Positions 26,544 through 34,573 are shown, counted from the first letter of the stretch. The stretch: 64,000 bases of DNA from JAITVB01 sp031553805 (GCA_031553805.1 JAVBLC010000010.1:1-64000); one strand, 5' to 3'. The notes: a model not told the origin generated them from the sequence alone. Program-made: numbers and translations.

Positions 26544-27056
26544 ATGAAAAAGATCCTGTTAGCCCTTTTCGCCGTGCTGCTCTGCAGCGGAGCCTATGCA
26601 CAGAAATACGCTTTCGTCAACACCGAAAGCATCTTCAAAGCGATGCCCGAATATACCTCAACCCTCGAGAAAGTCGACAAGATGGCCCAGGACTACCAGG
26701 CCCAGATCGACGCCGAGTATAACGCGATCGCCGAAATGTATGAACGCTACCAATACCAGAAAGCGAACCTTTCGGAAGTGGCCCGCAAACAGATCGAAGA
26801 CCAGATCATCAGCCGCGAAAAGGCCGCCGGTGAAAACCAGCGCAAGATATTCGGCCAGGACGGTGAAATGATGAAGAAACGGGTGGAAATGTTAAAACCC
26901 ATTCAGGACAAGGTTTTTGCAGCCATCGACCAGCTGGCCAAGGCAGGCGGGTATGACATGGTGGTCGACATCGCCAGCAACACCGCGCTTGTCTACTACA
27001 ATCCGGCACTCGATCTGAGTACACAGGTGCTGAGACGCTTGGGAATTACCAAATAA
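26544..27056 (+). CDS. OmpH/Skp family periplasmic chaperone (first copy)
   Basis: The 170-residue product has signal peptide MKKILLALFAVLLCSGAYAQ, the family start KYAFVNTESIFKAMPEY, a long charged coiled-coil middle (about residues 40-115) and VDIASNTALVYYNPALDLS near the end. Skp trimers hold unfolded outer-membrane proteins in their helical arms. It lies 60 bp after bamA and 76 bp before a second homologue. Confidence 0.9.
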   Translation: MKKILLALFAVLLCSGAYAQKYAFVNTESIFKAMPEYTSTLEKVDKMAQDYQAQIDAEYNAIAEMYERYQYQKANLSEVARKQIEDQIISREKAAGENQRKIFGQDGEMMKKRVEMLKPIQDKVFAAIDQLAKAGGYDMVVDIASNTALVYYNPALDLSTQVLRRLGITK

Positions 27057-27132
27057 TTTATACCTTTGTCCCTCGCCGGCAAACCCGCGCCGGCTGAAAA
27101 CAAGTTTTTAACTAAGACCTAAACCATACTTT

Positions 27133-27654
27133 ATGAAAAAGATTCTTGGGCTGGCCCTTTTCGCTGCGCTCATCCTGTGCGGATCAACCGGGAACGCACA
27201 ACAACTGAAGTTCGGATATATCAATTCGTCTATGCTGATCTCGGTGATGCCCGAGCGCGATTCGGCCCAAACCAAGTACCAAGCCTTTGCTTTGGAACTT
27301 CAGGATCAACTCGAAGGGCTCGAAACCGAAATGGGGACCAAACTCCAGAAATACCAGAAAGAAGTGAACACTTACAGTGAATCTGTACGCGCCACGAAAG
27401 AAAAAGAACTGAACGATCTCAGCACCCGTGTGAACGAATTCCGCCAGGCTGCCCAGCAAGACCTCGACGAAATGGAACAGTCGCTGATGCGCCCGGTGAT
27501 CGAAAAGGCTAACGAAGCGATCCAGAAAGTAGCGAAAGCCAACGGCTTTGTCGCTGTGTTCGACCTGGCCGCCGGCTCGCTGCTCTACTACGACTCGACG
27601 TCGATGACCGACATCCTGCCGCTGGTGAAGACCGAGCTCAAGATCAAGAATTAA
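27133..27654 (+). CDS. OmpH/Skp family periplasmic chaperone (second copy)
   Basis: The 173-residue product has signal peptide MKKILGLALFAALILCGSTGNAQ, then LKFGYINSSMLISVMPERDSAQ, a coiled-coil central part and the C-terminal VFDLAAGSLLYYDSTSMTDI. It is a paralogue of the preceding gene with the same fold and moderate similarity. Tandem skp genes after bamA are common in Bacteroidetes, and the two may serve different client sets (inference). Confidence 0.9.
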   Translation: MKKILGLALFAALILCGSTGNAQQLKFGYINSSMLISVMPERDSAQTKYQAFALELQDQLEGLETEMGTKLQKYQKEVNTYSESVRATKEKELNDLSTRVNEFRQAAQQDLDEMEQSLMRPVIEKANEAIQKVAKANGFVAVFDLAAGSLLYYDSTSMTDILPLVKTELKIKN

Positions 27655-27686
27655 CCAGGCCCCCCACGAGGGAAACCTGTTGAACC

Positions 27687-27720
27687 AAGGAGGCTGTCGA
27701 CGACGGCCTCTTTCTTTTAC
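27687..27720 (+). terminator. Terminator after the skp pair
   Basis: The stem GAGGCTG/CGGCCTC (one G-T pair) has a 7-base loop and is followed by TTTCTTTT, just before rimO. Confidence 0.6.
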
Positions 27721-27729
27721 TGCACGGAG

Positions 27730-29028
27730 ATGGCACACAAGATCAACGTCGTTACGCTGGGTTGCTCAAAAAACCTGGTCGATTCGGAGTACCTGATGGC
27801 TCAACTGGCCGCCGGGGGATTCGAGGTGGTCTTCGACTCGAACGATCCCGACGCCCGCATTGTGGTGGTAAACACCTGCGGATTCATCGGTGACGCCAAA
27901 GAAGAATCGGTGGAAACGATCCTCTCTTTTGCCCGCGCGAAGGAGGTCGGACTGATCGACCAGCTGTTCGTAATGGGATGCCTGTCGGAACGTTACAAAC
28001 AAGAGCTGATCGACGAACTGCCCGAAGTCGACGAATTCTTCGGGGTAAATAACCTGGCCGATATCGCGCGCCGGGTCGGAGGCGAATTCTTTTCAGAAAA
28101 GACCGGAGAACGCTTCCTTACCACCCCGAAACATTATGCCTATCTGAAAATCTCAGAAGGATGTAACTGGGGGTGCGGCTACTGTGCGATTCCGTTGATC
28201 CGCGGACGGCACATTTCGGTACCGGTCGAAAAGGTGGTGGCCGAAGCCGAGGGGCTGGCCGCCAAGGGGGTGAAAGAGCTGATCGTCATTGCCCAGGACA
28301 CGACCTACTACGGCATGGACCTGTACGGCGAACGGCGGTTGGGCGAGTTGCTCACGCAACTGTGCCGCATCGGGGGGATCGAGTGGATCCGGCTCCACTA
28401 CGCCTATCCGGCGCAGTTTCCCGAAGATGTGATCGGCGTGATGGCGCGCGAGCCCAAGATCTGCAAATACCTCGATATGCCGATCCAGCACATCAGCGAC
28501 GCGCAGCTCAAAGCCATGCGCCGCGGAGTGACCGGAGCCGAAACGCGCGCGCTGTTGGAACGGCTGCGGCACGAGATCCCGGGGATTGCCCTGCGCACCA
28601 CGTTGTTGGTGGGTTACCCGGGAGAGACGGAGGCCGATTTCAAAGAGTTGCTCGATTTTGTCAAGGAATTTCAATTCGACCGGTTGGGTGTTTTCCCCTA
28701 CTCGGAAGAGGAAGGCACCTATTCCGCTGAAAAATTGCAGGACGACGTGCCGGCCGAAGAGAAAGAACGCCGGGCCGACCGTGTGATGAAACTCCAGCAG
28801 CGCATTTCGTCCGAAAACAACGACCGGCGGGTAGGCACAGTGGAACGTGTGGTGATCGACCGCGAGGAAGCGCCCTACTTCGTCGGCCGCACGCAATACG
28901 ATTCGCCCGAAGTCGACCAGGAAGTCTTGATCGAAGGGGGCAAAGGATTGAAAATCGGCGAGTTCTATGACGTATTCATCGAATCTGCAGACGATTACGA
29001 CCTTTACGGAAAGATTCACTCGAAATAA
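27730..29028 (+). CDS. rimO: Ribosomal protein S12 methylthiotransferase
   Basis: The 432-residue protein has an N-terminal MTTase domain with NVVTLGCSKNLVDSEYL and NTCGFIGDAKEES (cysteines for the auxiliary 4Fe-4S cluster), then the radical SAM core EGCNWGCGYCAIP with Cys145, Cys149 and Cys152, and a C-terminal TRAM domain (about 370-432). It methylthiolates an aspartate of ribosomal protein uS12. CxxxC spacing and the SEYLM segment separate it from MiaB. It follows a terminator and precedes a promoter for the next unit. Confidence 0.94.
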   Translation: MAHKINVVTLGCSKNLVDSEYLMAQLAAGGFEVVFDSNDPDARIVVVNTCGFIGDAKEESVETILSFARAKEVGLIDQLFVMGCLSERYKQELIDELPEVDEFFGVNNLADIARRVGGEFFSEKTGERFLTTPKHYAYLKISEGCNWGCGYCAIPLIRGRHISVPVEKVVAEAEGLAAKGVKELIVIAQDTTYYGMDLYGERRLGELLTQLCRIGGIEWIRLHYAYPAQFPEDVIGVMAREPKICKYLDMPIQHISDAQLKAMRRGVTGAETRALLERLRHEIPGIALRTTLLVGYPGETEADFKELLDFVKEFQFDRLGVFPYSEEEGTYSAEKLQDDVPAEEKERRADRVMKLQQRISSENNDRRVGTVERVVIDREEAPYFVGRTQYDSPEVDQEVLIEGGKGLKIGEFYDVFIESADDYDLYGKIHSK

Positions 29029-29059
29029 TTGCGGGTGTTTCGATCTTTTCGTATATTTG
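29028..29059 (+). promoter_or_regulatory. Promoter for the coiled-coil gene and zapA
   Basis: ATTG at 29028-29031 (one mismatch to TTTG), 20 bp, then TATATTTG at 29052-29059. It lies 25 bp before the ATG at 29085. Confidence 0.65.
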
Positions 29060-29084
29060 TAGAACGAAACCAACCGCCGGAGAA

Positions 29085-29378
29085 ATGGACGAAGCCAGAG
29101 CGATCATCGAACGTTTGCGCACCAAGGTGGCCGAAAAAGTCGCCGAGCGAAACCGTGCGGTAGCCGACCGCGAAAAGTCGGACGCAGCCCGCGAAAAACT
29201 GGTTCGTGAAAAAGAATCGCTCGAGGCCCGGGTGGCTGAATTGCAGGAGCGGGTGCGGGTGTTGGAGCTGACCAAAGGGATGGTGGGTGCGTCGGGCGAC
29301 GCCGAAGCCGCCCGCAAACGGGTCAACCGCCTGATCCGCGAGGTCGACAAGTGCATCTCCCTGATGAACCGCGAGTAA
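29085..29378 (+). CDS. Small coiled-coil protein upstream of zapA
   Basis: The 97-residue product is almost entirely charged coiled coil (residues 1-65, with repeated RxKVAEKVAERNRAVADRE-type heptads), then a short hinge (GASGD) and a second helix ending in DKCISLMNRE. There is no signal peptide. It sits just before zapA. By analogy with ZapB, a small coiled-coil partner of ZapA at the Z ring, it may be a division factor. That is inference from position and shape, not from recognised homology. Confidence 0.75.
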   Translation: MDEARAIIERLRTKVAEKVAERNRAVADREKSDAAREKLVREKESLEARVAELQERVRVLELTKGMVGASGDAEAARKRVNRLIREVDKCISLMNRE

Positions 29379-29394
29379 CCGGGCCGAAGAAGCC

Positions 29395-29640
29395 GGGCGC
29401 TGGTGAAGGAAAAAGCAAGGTGCGAAGAGAAGGGGGGTGCGAAGAAGAGGGGGTGCGAAAAAGAGGGGGTGCGAAAAAGAGGAGGGTGCGAAGAAGGGAA
29501 ATGAAGAGAAGGCCGGGAGTGCCTGAAGAGAGAAACACGAAGACGAAAAGAGGCCGAAACCGCTGTAGTATCAAACAGGCAGCAGGACGCCGAAACAAAA
29601 GTGGAAAGGAAAAGGAGGAGCAAAAAGAAAGGAAACTGAG
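29395..29640 (+). repeat. Purine-rich tandem-repeat spacer before zapA
   Basis: The 264-bp gap between the coiled-coil gene and zapA is nearly all A and G on the plus strand. From about 29415 to 29500 it holds four to five units of about 17 bp, GGTGCGAARARGAGGGG-like. An ORF spans it, but the predicted peptide is low-complexity Arg/Lys/Gly and runs into zapA out of frame, so I do not call it a gene. Confidence 0.7.
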
Positions 29641-29642
29641 GC

Positions 29643-29912
29643 ATGGCCAACGAACTGAGGATCATCCTGAAAATAGCCGGTCGCGAATATCCGCTGACCA
29701 TTAACCGCGCCGACGAGGAGAAATATCGTCGTGCGGCTAAGGAGATCAATGAGTTGGTGACGATGTACAGCAAGCGCTACAGCGCCGATATGGAGAATTA
29801 TCTGGCGATGGTGGCCCTGCAGATGGCGCTGATGAACGTACAGCGGGAGATGAATCCCGACATCGCACCCATCATCGAAGAGCTCAAACGCCTCGAATCC
29901 GATCTTTTGTAG
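29643..29912 (+). CDS. zapA: Cell division protein ZapA
   Basis: The 89-residue product has the ZapA pattern: an N-terminal beta-strand part (ELRIILKIAGREYPLTINRADEEKYRRAAKEINE) and a C-terminal helix for tetramer formation (NYLAMVALQMALMNVQRE). ZapA cross-links FtsZ filaments at midcell. Its gene lies upstream of a probable 6S RNA and rny; a zapA-6S RNA linkage is also known in enterobacteria. Confidence 0.88.
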   Translation: MANELRIILKIAGREYPLTINRADEEKYRRAAKEINELVTMYSKRYSADMENYLAMVALQMALMNVQREMNPDIAPIIEELKRLESDLL

Positions 29913-30089
29913 AGAATGGAGAAAACCGAAAGGCGAATCAAGCTTGCTTGAATTTGTCCGGGGCGCATCCCGTATCCTTCAAATAAAAAACAGGCTCCTG
30001 GCGTTATAAATGCAGGGAGTATAGTTCTTTGATTACGGATAAACCAAAATAGGGGATGAAAACTCTCCCCTCGCCCACTTCGCTGTGCG

Positions 30090-30204
30090 GAGGGTGCGGC
30101 AATTTTGGAAGATCGTTGCGTTTTTCAAGCGGAGCGTACTCGAGTACGTGAGCATTGAAAAGCGGAAGTGTCTTTCAAAAGTGGCGTGCCATACGCGCAG
30201 CCCA
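30090..30204 (-). repeat. Palindromic repeat family D, copy D2 (inverted)
   Basis: Its reverse complement matches D1 at 22943-23060 from GCTGCRCGTATGGCACGCC to AAATTGNCGC. The centre is the perfect palindrome GTACTCGAGTAC. Arms are about 70% alike between the copies, and the pairing of the arms is kept. Confidence 0.75.
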
Positions 30205-30222
30205 CGGGCAACCCGAACCCTT

Positions 30223-30416
30223 CTCGCACTGTAGCCTTTTGCTTTGCGAAACTTAACACCAATCAATCCGGGGATCACTCGGGCTTTCAAAAACAGGCCT
30301 TACTCCGGCCCCGCGGCCGGATCTCCCTCCGGGGGGCGTTGGACGTTTGCGATTGACTGGAGTCCCCATTCTTGACGTTTCTGGAGATTCGTCAAACCAC
30401 AAAGGCGCAGTGCGAG
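30223..30416 (+). ncRNA. ssrS: Probable 6S RNA
   Basis: The 194-nt segment is closed by CTCGCACTG (30223-30231) pairing with CAGTGCGAG (30408-30416), extended inward by GCCTTT with AAAGGC across a small internal loop, and followed directly by TTTTTTTA. Inside are CAATC/GATTG and a perfect terminal stem TCCGGCC-ccgc-GGCCGGA (30304-30321). Length, long interrupted rod shape and the zapA-rny setting fit 6S RNA, which binds sigma-70-type RNA polymerase holoenzyme in stationary phase. No clear TAnnTTTG promoter is seen just upstream, so it may be processed from a longer transcript. Confidence 0.65.
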
Positions 30417-30490
30417 TTTTTTTATATACTACTAACCTGAGATTTACAACTAACGAGAATAGTCAACAAAAACGAAAAACACAGAAAATT

Positions 30491-32032
30491 ATGGCGGTGA
30501 TAACCATTGTGATCATCACAATCATCACCTCAGCCCTCGGGGCCGCCGCAGCATATCTGATCGTTACGAAAACCATCGAAAAACGGAAGAACACATTGCT
30601 CAAAGACGCGGAAGCCGAAGGCGAGATGATCAAAAAAGAAAAGATCCTTCAAGCCAAGGAACGCTTTATCCAACTGAAAGCGGAACACGAAAAACAGGTC
30701 AACGAACGCAATTCACGCATCGTACAGACCGAGAACAAACTGAAAGAGAACGAACGGGCCATCGCCCAGAAACTCGACGAACTGGAAAAGAAAGGCAACG
30801 ACCTCTCGGCCCAGAAGAGCCTGATGGAGAACAAACTCCAGGTGATGGACACCCGCAAGGAAGAACTGGAAAAGAAATTCAAGGAACAACTCGTCCTGCT
30901 GGAACAGATCAGCGGAATGAATTCCGATGAAGCCAAGAATATCCTGATGGAATCGATGAAGGCCGAAGCCAAAAGCGAGGCGATGGCCTACATCAGCGAA
31001 GCGGTCGAAGAGGCCAAAATGACGGCCAACAAGGAGGCAAAACGCATTGTTGTTCAGTCGATTCAGCGTGTGGCCACCGAAACAGCCATCGAAAACTCGG
31101 TGACCGTTTTCAACATCGAAGGCGACGAAGTAAAAGGCCGTATCATCGGCCGCGAAGGACGCAACATCCGGGCGCTGGAAGCTGCTACGGGCGTTGAGAT
31201 CATCGTTGACGACACGCCCGATGCGATCATCCTTTCGGGCTTCGACCCGGTGCGCCGCGAAGTGGCCCGCCTGGCCCTGCACCAACTGGTGACCGATGGA
31301 CGCATCCACCCGGCACGCATCGAGGAAGTCGTGGCCAAAGTCCAGAAACAGATCGAAGAAGAGATCATCGAGGTCGGCAAACGCACGACCATCGACCTGG
31401 GTATTCACGGTCTGCACCCCGAACTGATCCGTCTGATCGGGAAGATGAAATACCGTTCGTCATACGGCCAGAACCTCTTGCAGCACTCTCGCGAAACGGC
31501 CAACCTGTGCGGCATCATGGCCGCCGAGCTGGGCCTCAACGCCAAGTCGGCCCGCCGCGCGGGGTTACTGCACGACATCGGCAAGGTGCCCGACGACGAA
31601 CCGGAACTGCCGCACGCAATCATCGGGATGAAACTTGCCGAGAAGTACAAGGAGAAACCCGACGTGGTCAACGCCATCGGCGCCCACCACGACGAATTCG
31701 AAATGACCTCGCTCATCGCCCCGATCGTGCAGGTGTGCGACGCTATTTCGGGGGCACGTCCCGGTGCGCGCCGCGAAGTGGTCGAATCGTATATCAAGCG
31801 ACTGAAAGAGATGGAAGATATGGCCATGTCTTATCCCGGCGTAATGAAGACCTATGCCATTCAGGCAGGCCGTGAGTTGCGCGTGATCGTAGGTTCGGAG
31901 AAGATTTCGGACCAGGAGGCCGACGAACTGTCGCACGACATCGCCAAGAAAATCCAGGACGAGATGACTTATCCGGGTCAGGTGAAGATCACCGTCATCC
32001 GCGAAACCCGCTCGATCAGCTACGCCAAATAG
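30491..32032 (+). CDS. rny: Ribonuclease Y
   Basis: The start at 30491 gives an N-terminal membrane helix (residues 1-25, IVIITIITSALGAAAAYLIV). The 513-residue protein then has a long coiled coil (about 30-190), a KH domain (GRIIGREGRNIRALEAATGVEI) and an HD domain with SARRAGLLHDIGKVPDDE and HHDE. It is a membrane-anchored endoribonuclease that starts mRNA decay. The in-frame extension to 30347 would run through the 6S RNA terminator region and is rejected. Confidence 0.95.
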   Translation: MAVITIVIITIITSALGAAAAYLIVTKTIEKRKNTLLKDAEAEGEMIKKEKILQAKERFIQLKAEHEKQVNERNSRIVQTENKLKENERAIAQKLDELEKKGNDLSAQKSLMENKLQVMDTRKEELEKKFKEQLVLLEQISGMNSDEAKNILMESMKAEAKSEAMAYISEAVEEAKMTANKEAKRIVVQSIQRVATETAIENSVTVFNIEGDEVKGRIIGREGRNIRALEAATGVEIIVDDTPDAIILSGFDPVRREVARLALHQLVTDGRIHPARIEEVVAKVQKQIEEEIIEVGKRTTIDLGIHGLHPELIRLIGKMKYRSSYGQNLLQHSRETANLCGIMAAELGLNAKSARRAGLLHDIGKVPDDEPELPHAIIGMKLAEKYKEKPDVVNAIGAHHDEFEMTSLIAPIVQVCDAISGARPGARREVVESYIKRLKEMEDMAMSYPGVMKTYAIQAGRELRVIVGSEKISDQEADELSHDIAKKIQDEMTYPGQVKITVIRETRSISYAK

Positions 32033-32069
32033 GTGGTGCATCCCCACACAGGGAGATTTTTCTAAATAA

Positions 32070-32106
32070 AATAAACCCGGGCTTGTCAGTCCGGGTTTAT
32101 TTTTTG
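32070..32106 (+). terminator. Terminator of rny
   Basis: The stem AAACCCGG(G)C/(G)TCCGGGTTT, with a short loop around TTGTCA, is followed by ATTTTTTG. Confidence 0.8.
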
Positions 32107-32139
32107 AAATCCTTCGAGTTCCTCGGTATTGATCTCCAA

Positions 32140-32262
32140 GGGTTCTGATTGTCGCTGCCTCGCTGCCATCCGAAAAAAGACCTAAGAGCCGGGGCGAAGC
32201 GGCACTCGCCGGCCCCAAGGAGGAGGGAGCCACCGCTGTAAAAAAGCTAAGCAGGAATCTAT
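32140..32262 (+). repeat. Repeat family A, degenerate copy A4
   Basis: GCTGCCATCCGAAAAAAGAC...GAGCCGGGGCGAAGCGG...CGCCGG...AAGGAGG...CACCGCT runs parallel to the left third of A1 and A2. The left stem no longer pairs well and the right half is missing. Confidence 0.5.
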
Positions 32263-32267
32263 TCCAT

Positions 32268-32318
32268 AGACAAAACGAGCCCGGGCAAATGCCCGGGCTC
32301 GTTTTGTCTGTTTAAGGG
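32268..32318. terminator. Bidirectional terminator between rny and rng
   Basis: The perfect inverted repeat AGACAAAACGAGCCCGGGCA-aa-TGCCCGGGCTCGTTTTGTCT-type stem (about 20 bp) lies between convergent genes. The T-rich arms serve as tails in both directions. Confidence 0.85.
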
Positions 32319-32354
32319 ATCAGGGGAGATGTGCTTGTGGGCGCCCCCTCCCGA

Positions 32355-34088
32355 TCACTGGATCTCCTCATTGTTACGGTCGAAGAACTTGGCGTCGATG
32401 TAGCCGACCGACAGGTCGGGAATGATCTTGATCTTACACTTGTACTTGCGGGCCCAGCGGCCGCGGATCGTACAGAAAAGCCCCTTTTCGAGGTAAGCGG
32501 CCACAAACGGATGGAGGTGCATCACCAACTCCTTGTGGTGCTCATCGCGGGCGTGCATGGCCACCATCTCTTCGAGTTTCTCCTCGAACAGGATCGACGG
32601 GGTGATCTCACCCGTGCCTCCGCAAGTGGGACACACTTCGCCCGTTTCGATCTGCGTTTCGGGGCGCACGCGTTGGCGGGTGATCTGCATCAGACCGAAT
32701 TTGGTCAGCGGCAGGATCGTGTGCTTGGCGCGGTCCAGGGCCATCGCCTCCTTCATCTTGTCGAAGATTTCCTGGCGGTGGGCACCCGAGTGCATGTCGA
32801 TGAAGTCGATCACAATAATGCCGCCCATATCGCGCAGGCGCAATTGGCGGGCGATCTCCTTGGCGGCGTTGATGTTGACCTCGAGGGCCGTCTCCTCCTG
32901 GGTGTCGGCCACCTTGGCGCGTTTGCCGCTGTTGACGTCAACCACATGCAGGGCCTCAGTGTGCTCGATGATGATGTAGGCTCCCTTCTTGAACGAAATC
33001 GTGCGTCCGAAAGAAGACTTGATCTGTTTCGTTACGTCGAAGTTGTCGAAAATGGCCGTAGAGCCTTTGTACAACTTGACGATTTTCTCCTTTTCCGGTT
33101 CAATGGTCCGGATGTACTCCTTGATCTCCTCATACAGCGCCTCGTCGTTGACGTGAATACTTGAGAACGATACGTTCAACAAGTCGCGCAGGATGGCGTT
33201 GGTGCGGTTCATCTCGCTGGCCAGCAGCGCAGGCGGGGTTTCGTGCTTCGCTTTCTGGAAAGCACCCTCCCATTTTTTAACCAAGGCAACGATCTCTTGT
33301 TGCAGGTCCTCGGTCTCTTTGCCCACAGCAGCCGTGCGGATGATCACCCCGTAATTCTTCGGCAGGACGCTCTCTGCCATTTTTTTCAACCGTTTCTTCT
33401 CCTCGTTCGACCGGATCTTTTGCGAGATCGAGATCTTGTTCATCAACGGCAGCAGCACCAGGTGGCGTCCGGCGAGCGAAATGTCGGCCGTCAGCCGCGG
33501 ACCTTTGGTCGAGATCGCTTCCTTGGCGATCTGCACCATGATCGACTGGCCCTGGGTCAGCACTTGGCTGATCTTGCCGTCCTTTTTCAAGGTCGTAACG
33601 GGGGCCTGTTGTTCTGCAGGGGCGGGTTGCTGTTGTTCCTGGGGTTGTTGCTGGCCTTTTTGGCCACGGCCGCGCTGGCCTTTTCCGGCGGGCGGATTGT
33701 CGGCTCCAGCGGGGGCGGCTTCGGCAGCGGCGGGTTGTTTCCCTTTCTCACCGGCAGGTGTGCCTTTCTGCGAAGTGCGTTGCTGGTTTCTGCCTGCGTT
33801 AGCCGGTTGCGCCTGCTGTTTCTTAGCGGCGGCAGCTAGGCTCTTCTGCAACGACAGAAACTGAGGGCCCAGGTCGAGGTAATGTATAAAAGCGTCTTTC
33901 TCATGGCCGATGTTGACGAAGGCGGCATTGAGCCCCGGCATGATCTTCTTGACCTTGCCCAGGTAAATGTCACCTACCGAAAACCCGGTCTGGCACCGTT
34001 CCTTGCTATACTCGACAAGTACTTTGTCTTCGAGCAGGGCGATGTGGATTTCGTTAGGAGTTACATTAATGATTAACTCTTTGTTCAT
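32355..34088 (-). CDS. rng: Ribonuclease E/G
   Basis: The 577-residue endoribonuclease has an N-terminal S1 domain (residues about 35-200), the RNase E/G core with GGIIVIDFIDMHSGAHRQ (the catalytic metal site), GLMQITRQR, and the Zn-link CPTCGGTG near the C-terminus. It processes rRNA and mRNA. The S1 domain is split by a low-complexity insertion of about 90 residues (about 85-170) rich in Gln, Pro, Ala and Lys. The gene is convergent with rny, so two different RNA-decay initiators lie side by side. Confidence 0.92.
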   Translation of the reverse strand: MNKELIINVTPNEIHIALLEDKVLVEYSKERCQTGFSVGDIYLGKVKKIMPGLNAAFVNIGHEKDAFIHYLDLGPQFLSLQKSLAAAAKKQQAQPANAGRNQQRTSQKGTPAGEKGKQPAAAEAAPAGADNPPAGKGQRGRGQKGQQQPQEQQQPAPAEQQAPVTTLKKDGKISQVLTQGQSIMVQIAKEAISTKGPRLTADISLAGRHLVLLPLMNKISISQKIRSNEEKKRLKKMAESVLPKNYGVIIRTAAVGKETEDLQQEIVALVKKWEGAFQKAKHETPPALLASEMNRTNAILRDLLNVSFSSIHVNDEALYEEIKEYIRTIEPEKEKIVKLYKGSTAIFDNFDVTKQIKSSFGRTISFKKGAYIIIEHTEALHVVDVNSGKRAKVADTQEETALEVNINAAKEIARQLRLRDMGGIIVIDFIDMHSGAHRQEIFDKMKEAMALDRAKHTILPLTKFGLMQITRQRVRPETQIETGEVCPTCGGTGEITPSILFEEKLEEMVAMHARDEHHKELVMHLHPFVAAYLEKGLFCTIRGRWARKYKCKIKIIPDLSVGYIDAKFFDRNNEEIQ

Positions 34089-34106
34089 TTTGTGTATTGC
34101 ATTTTA

Positions 34107-34146
34107 AGCAATAAACCTAAAGAGGTAGTAGTCTCTTTAGGTTTAT
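34107..34146. terminator. Bidirectional terminator upstream of rng
   Basis: The stem AATAAACCTAAAGAG/CTCTTTAGGTTTATT encloses a loop of about 9 bases. It ends the HU-small-peptide transcript before rng. Confidence 0.85.
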
Positions 34147-34177
34147 TGGCGTATTCAAGACAAGAAAAAAAGGCTAC

Positions 34178-34270
34178 CTATTTTTTCTTTTTATGTCTGT
34201 TCTTGCGGAGGCGTTTTTTCCGCTTGTGGGTGGCCATTTTGTGGCCTTTCCTTTTTTTACCGCTCGGCAT
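34178..34270 (-). CDS. bS22/mS38 (AURKAIP1/COX24)-like ribosomal peptide
   Basis: This 30-codon gene is too short for most ORF callers. On the minus strand it reads MPSGKKRKGHKMATHKRKKR and then LRKNRHKKKK. Twenty of its 30 residues are Lys, Arg or His. The KMxxHKRKKRLRKNRHKK pattern is that of the very small bS22 / mitochondrial mS38 (AURKAIP1/COX24) ribosomal proteins, which thread into the small subunit. It starts 21 bp after the HU gene stop codon and is followed by a strong terminator, so it ends the HU transcript. Annotation pipelines often miss it. Confidence 0.8.
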   Translation of the reverse strand: MPSGKKRKGHKMATHKRKKRLRKNRHKKKK

Positions 34271-34291
34271 ATTGTTCGTTGTTTAAGTTGG

Positions 34292-34573
34292 TTATTTCGC
34301 GTCTTTTACCTTCACCACGAAGCTCTTCGACGGCTTGAACGCGGGACTGTTGTGGGCGGGGATGGTGATGGTTGTATTCTTGGAAATGTTGCGGGCCACT
34401 TTCTGGGCGCGGGTCTTCACGATAAAGCTGCCAAAGCCACGGAGATACACGTTATTCTTTTCTGTCAACGAATCTTTGATGCTCTCCATGAAAGATTCCA
34501 CAATCTGCTGCACCTGCACCTTCTCCACTCCGGTGCTTTTCGCGATCTCATTCACAATGTCTGCCTTAGTCAT
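34292..34573 (-). CDS. HU family DNA-binding protein
   Basis: The start at MTKADIVNEIAKSTGVEK (34573) gives the normal HU length of 93 residues; the frame upstream to 34714 has no homology. It has the dimer helices, GFGSFIVKTRAQKVARNISKNTTITIPAHNSPAFKPSK (the DNA-gripping arm region) and a C-terminal KVKDAK. It bends and compacts DNA. A TATATTTG -7 box lies at 34625-34632 on the minus strand. The bS22-like gene follows in the same transcript. Confidence 0.93.
   Translation of the reverse strand: MTKADIVNEIAKSTGVEKVQVQQIVESFMESIKDSLTEKNNVYLRGFGSFIVKTRAQKVARNISKNTTITIPAHNSPAFKPSKSFVVKVKDAK

Larger units (their letters stand above)
29913..30490. other. 578-bp region between zapA and rny
   Basis: No protein gene is seen. 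It carries repeat D2 (about 30090-30204), the probable 6S RNA (30223-30416) and its T-tract. The stretch 29913-30088 has no recognisable feature apart from scattered T-rich sequence. Confidence 0.75.
32033..32354. other. 322-bp region between rny and rng
   Basis: No gene is seen. It holds a family C unit (32034-32062), the rny terminator (32070-32106), a degenerate family A copy (about 32140-32262) and a strong bidirectional terminator (32268-32318). Confidence 0.75.

Noticed and set aside
29351..29704. ORF of 117 codons across the purine-rich spacer before zapA
   Set aside because: The predicted peptide is low-complexity Arg/Lys/Gly from a repeated purine tract, and it overlaps zapA out of frame. 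There is no homology or start signal.
30347..30490. 5' extension of the rny reading frame
   Set aside because: It would place the coding start in the 3' arm of the probable 6S RNA and adds residues with no family similarity; the membrane helix starts at 30491.
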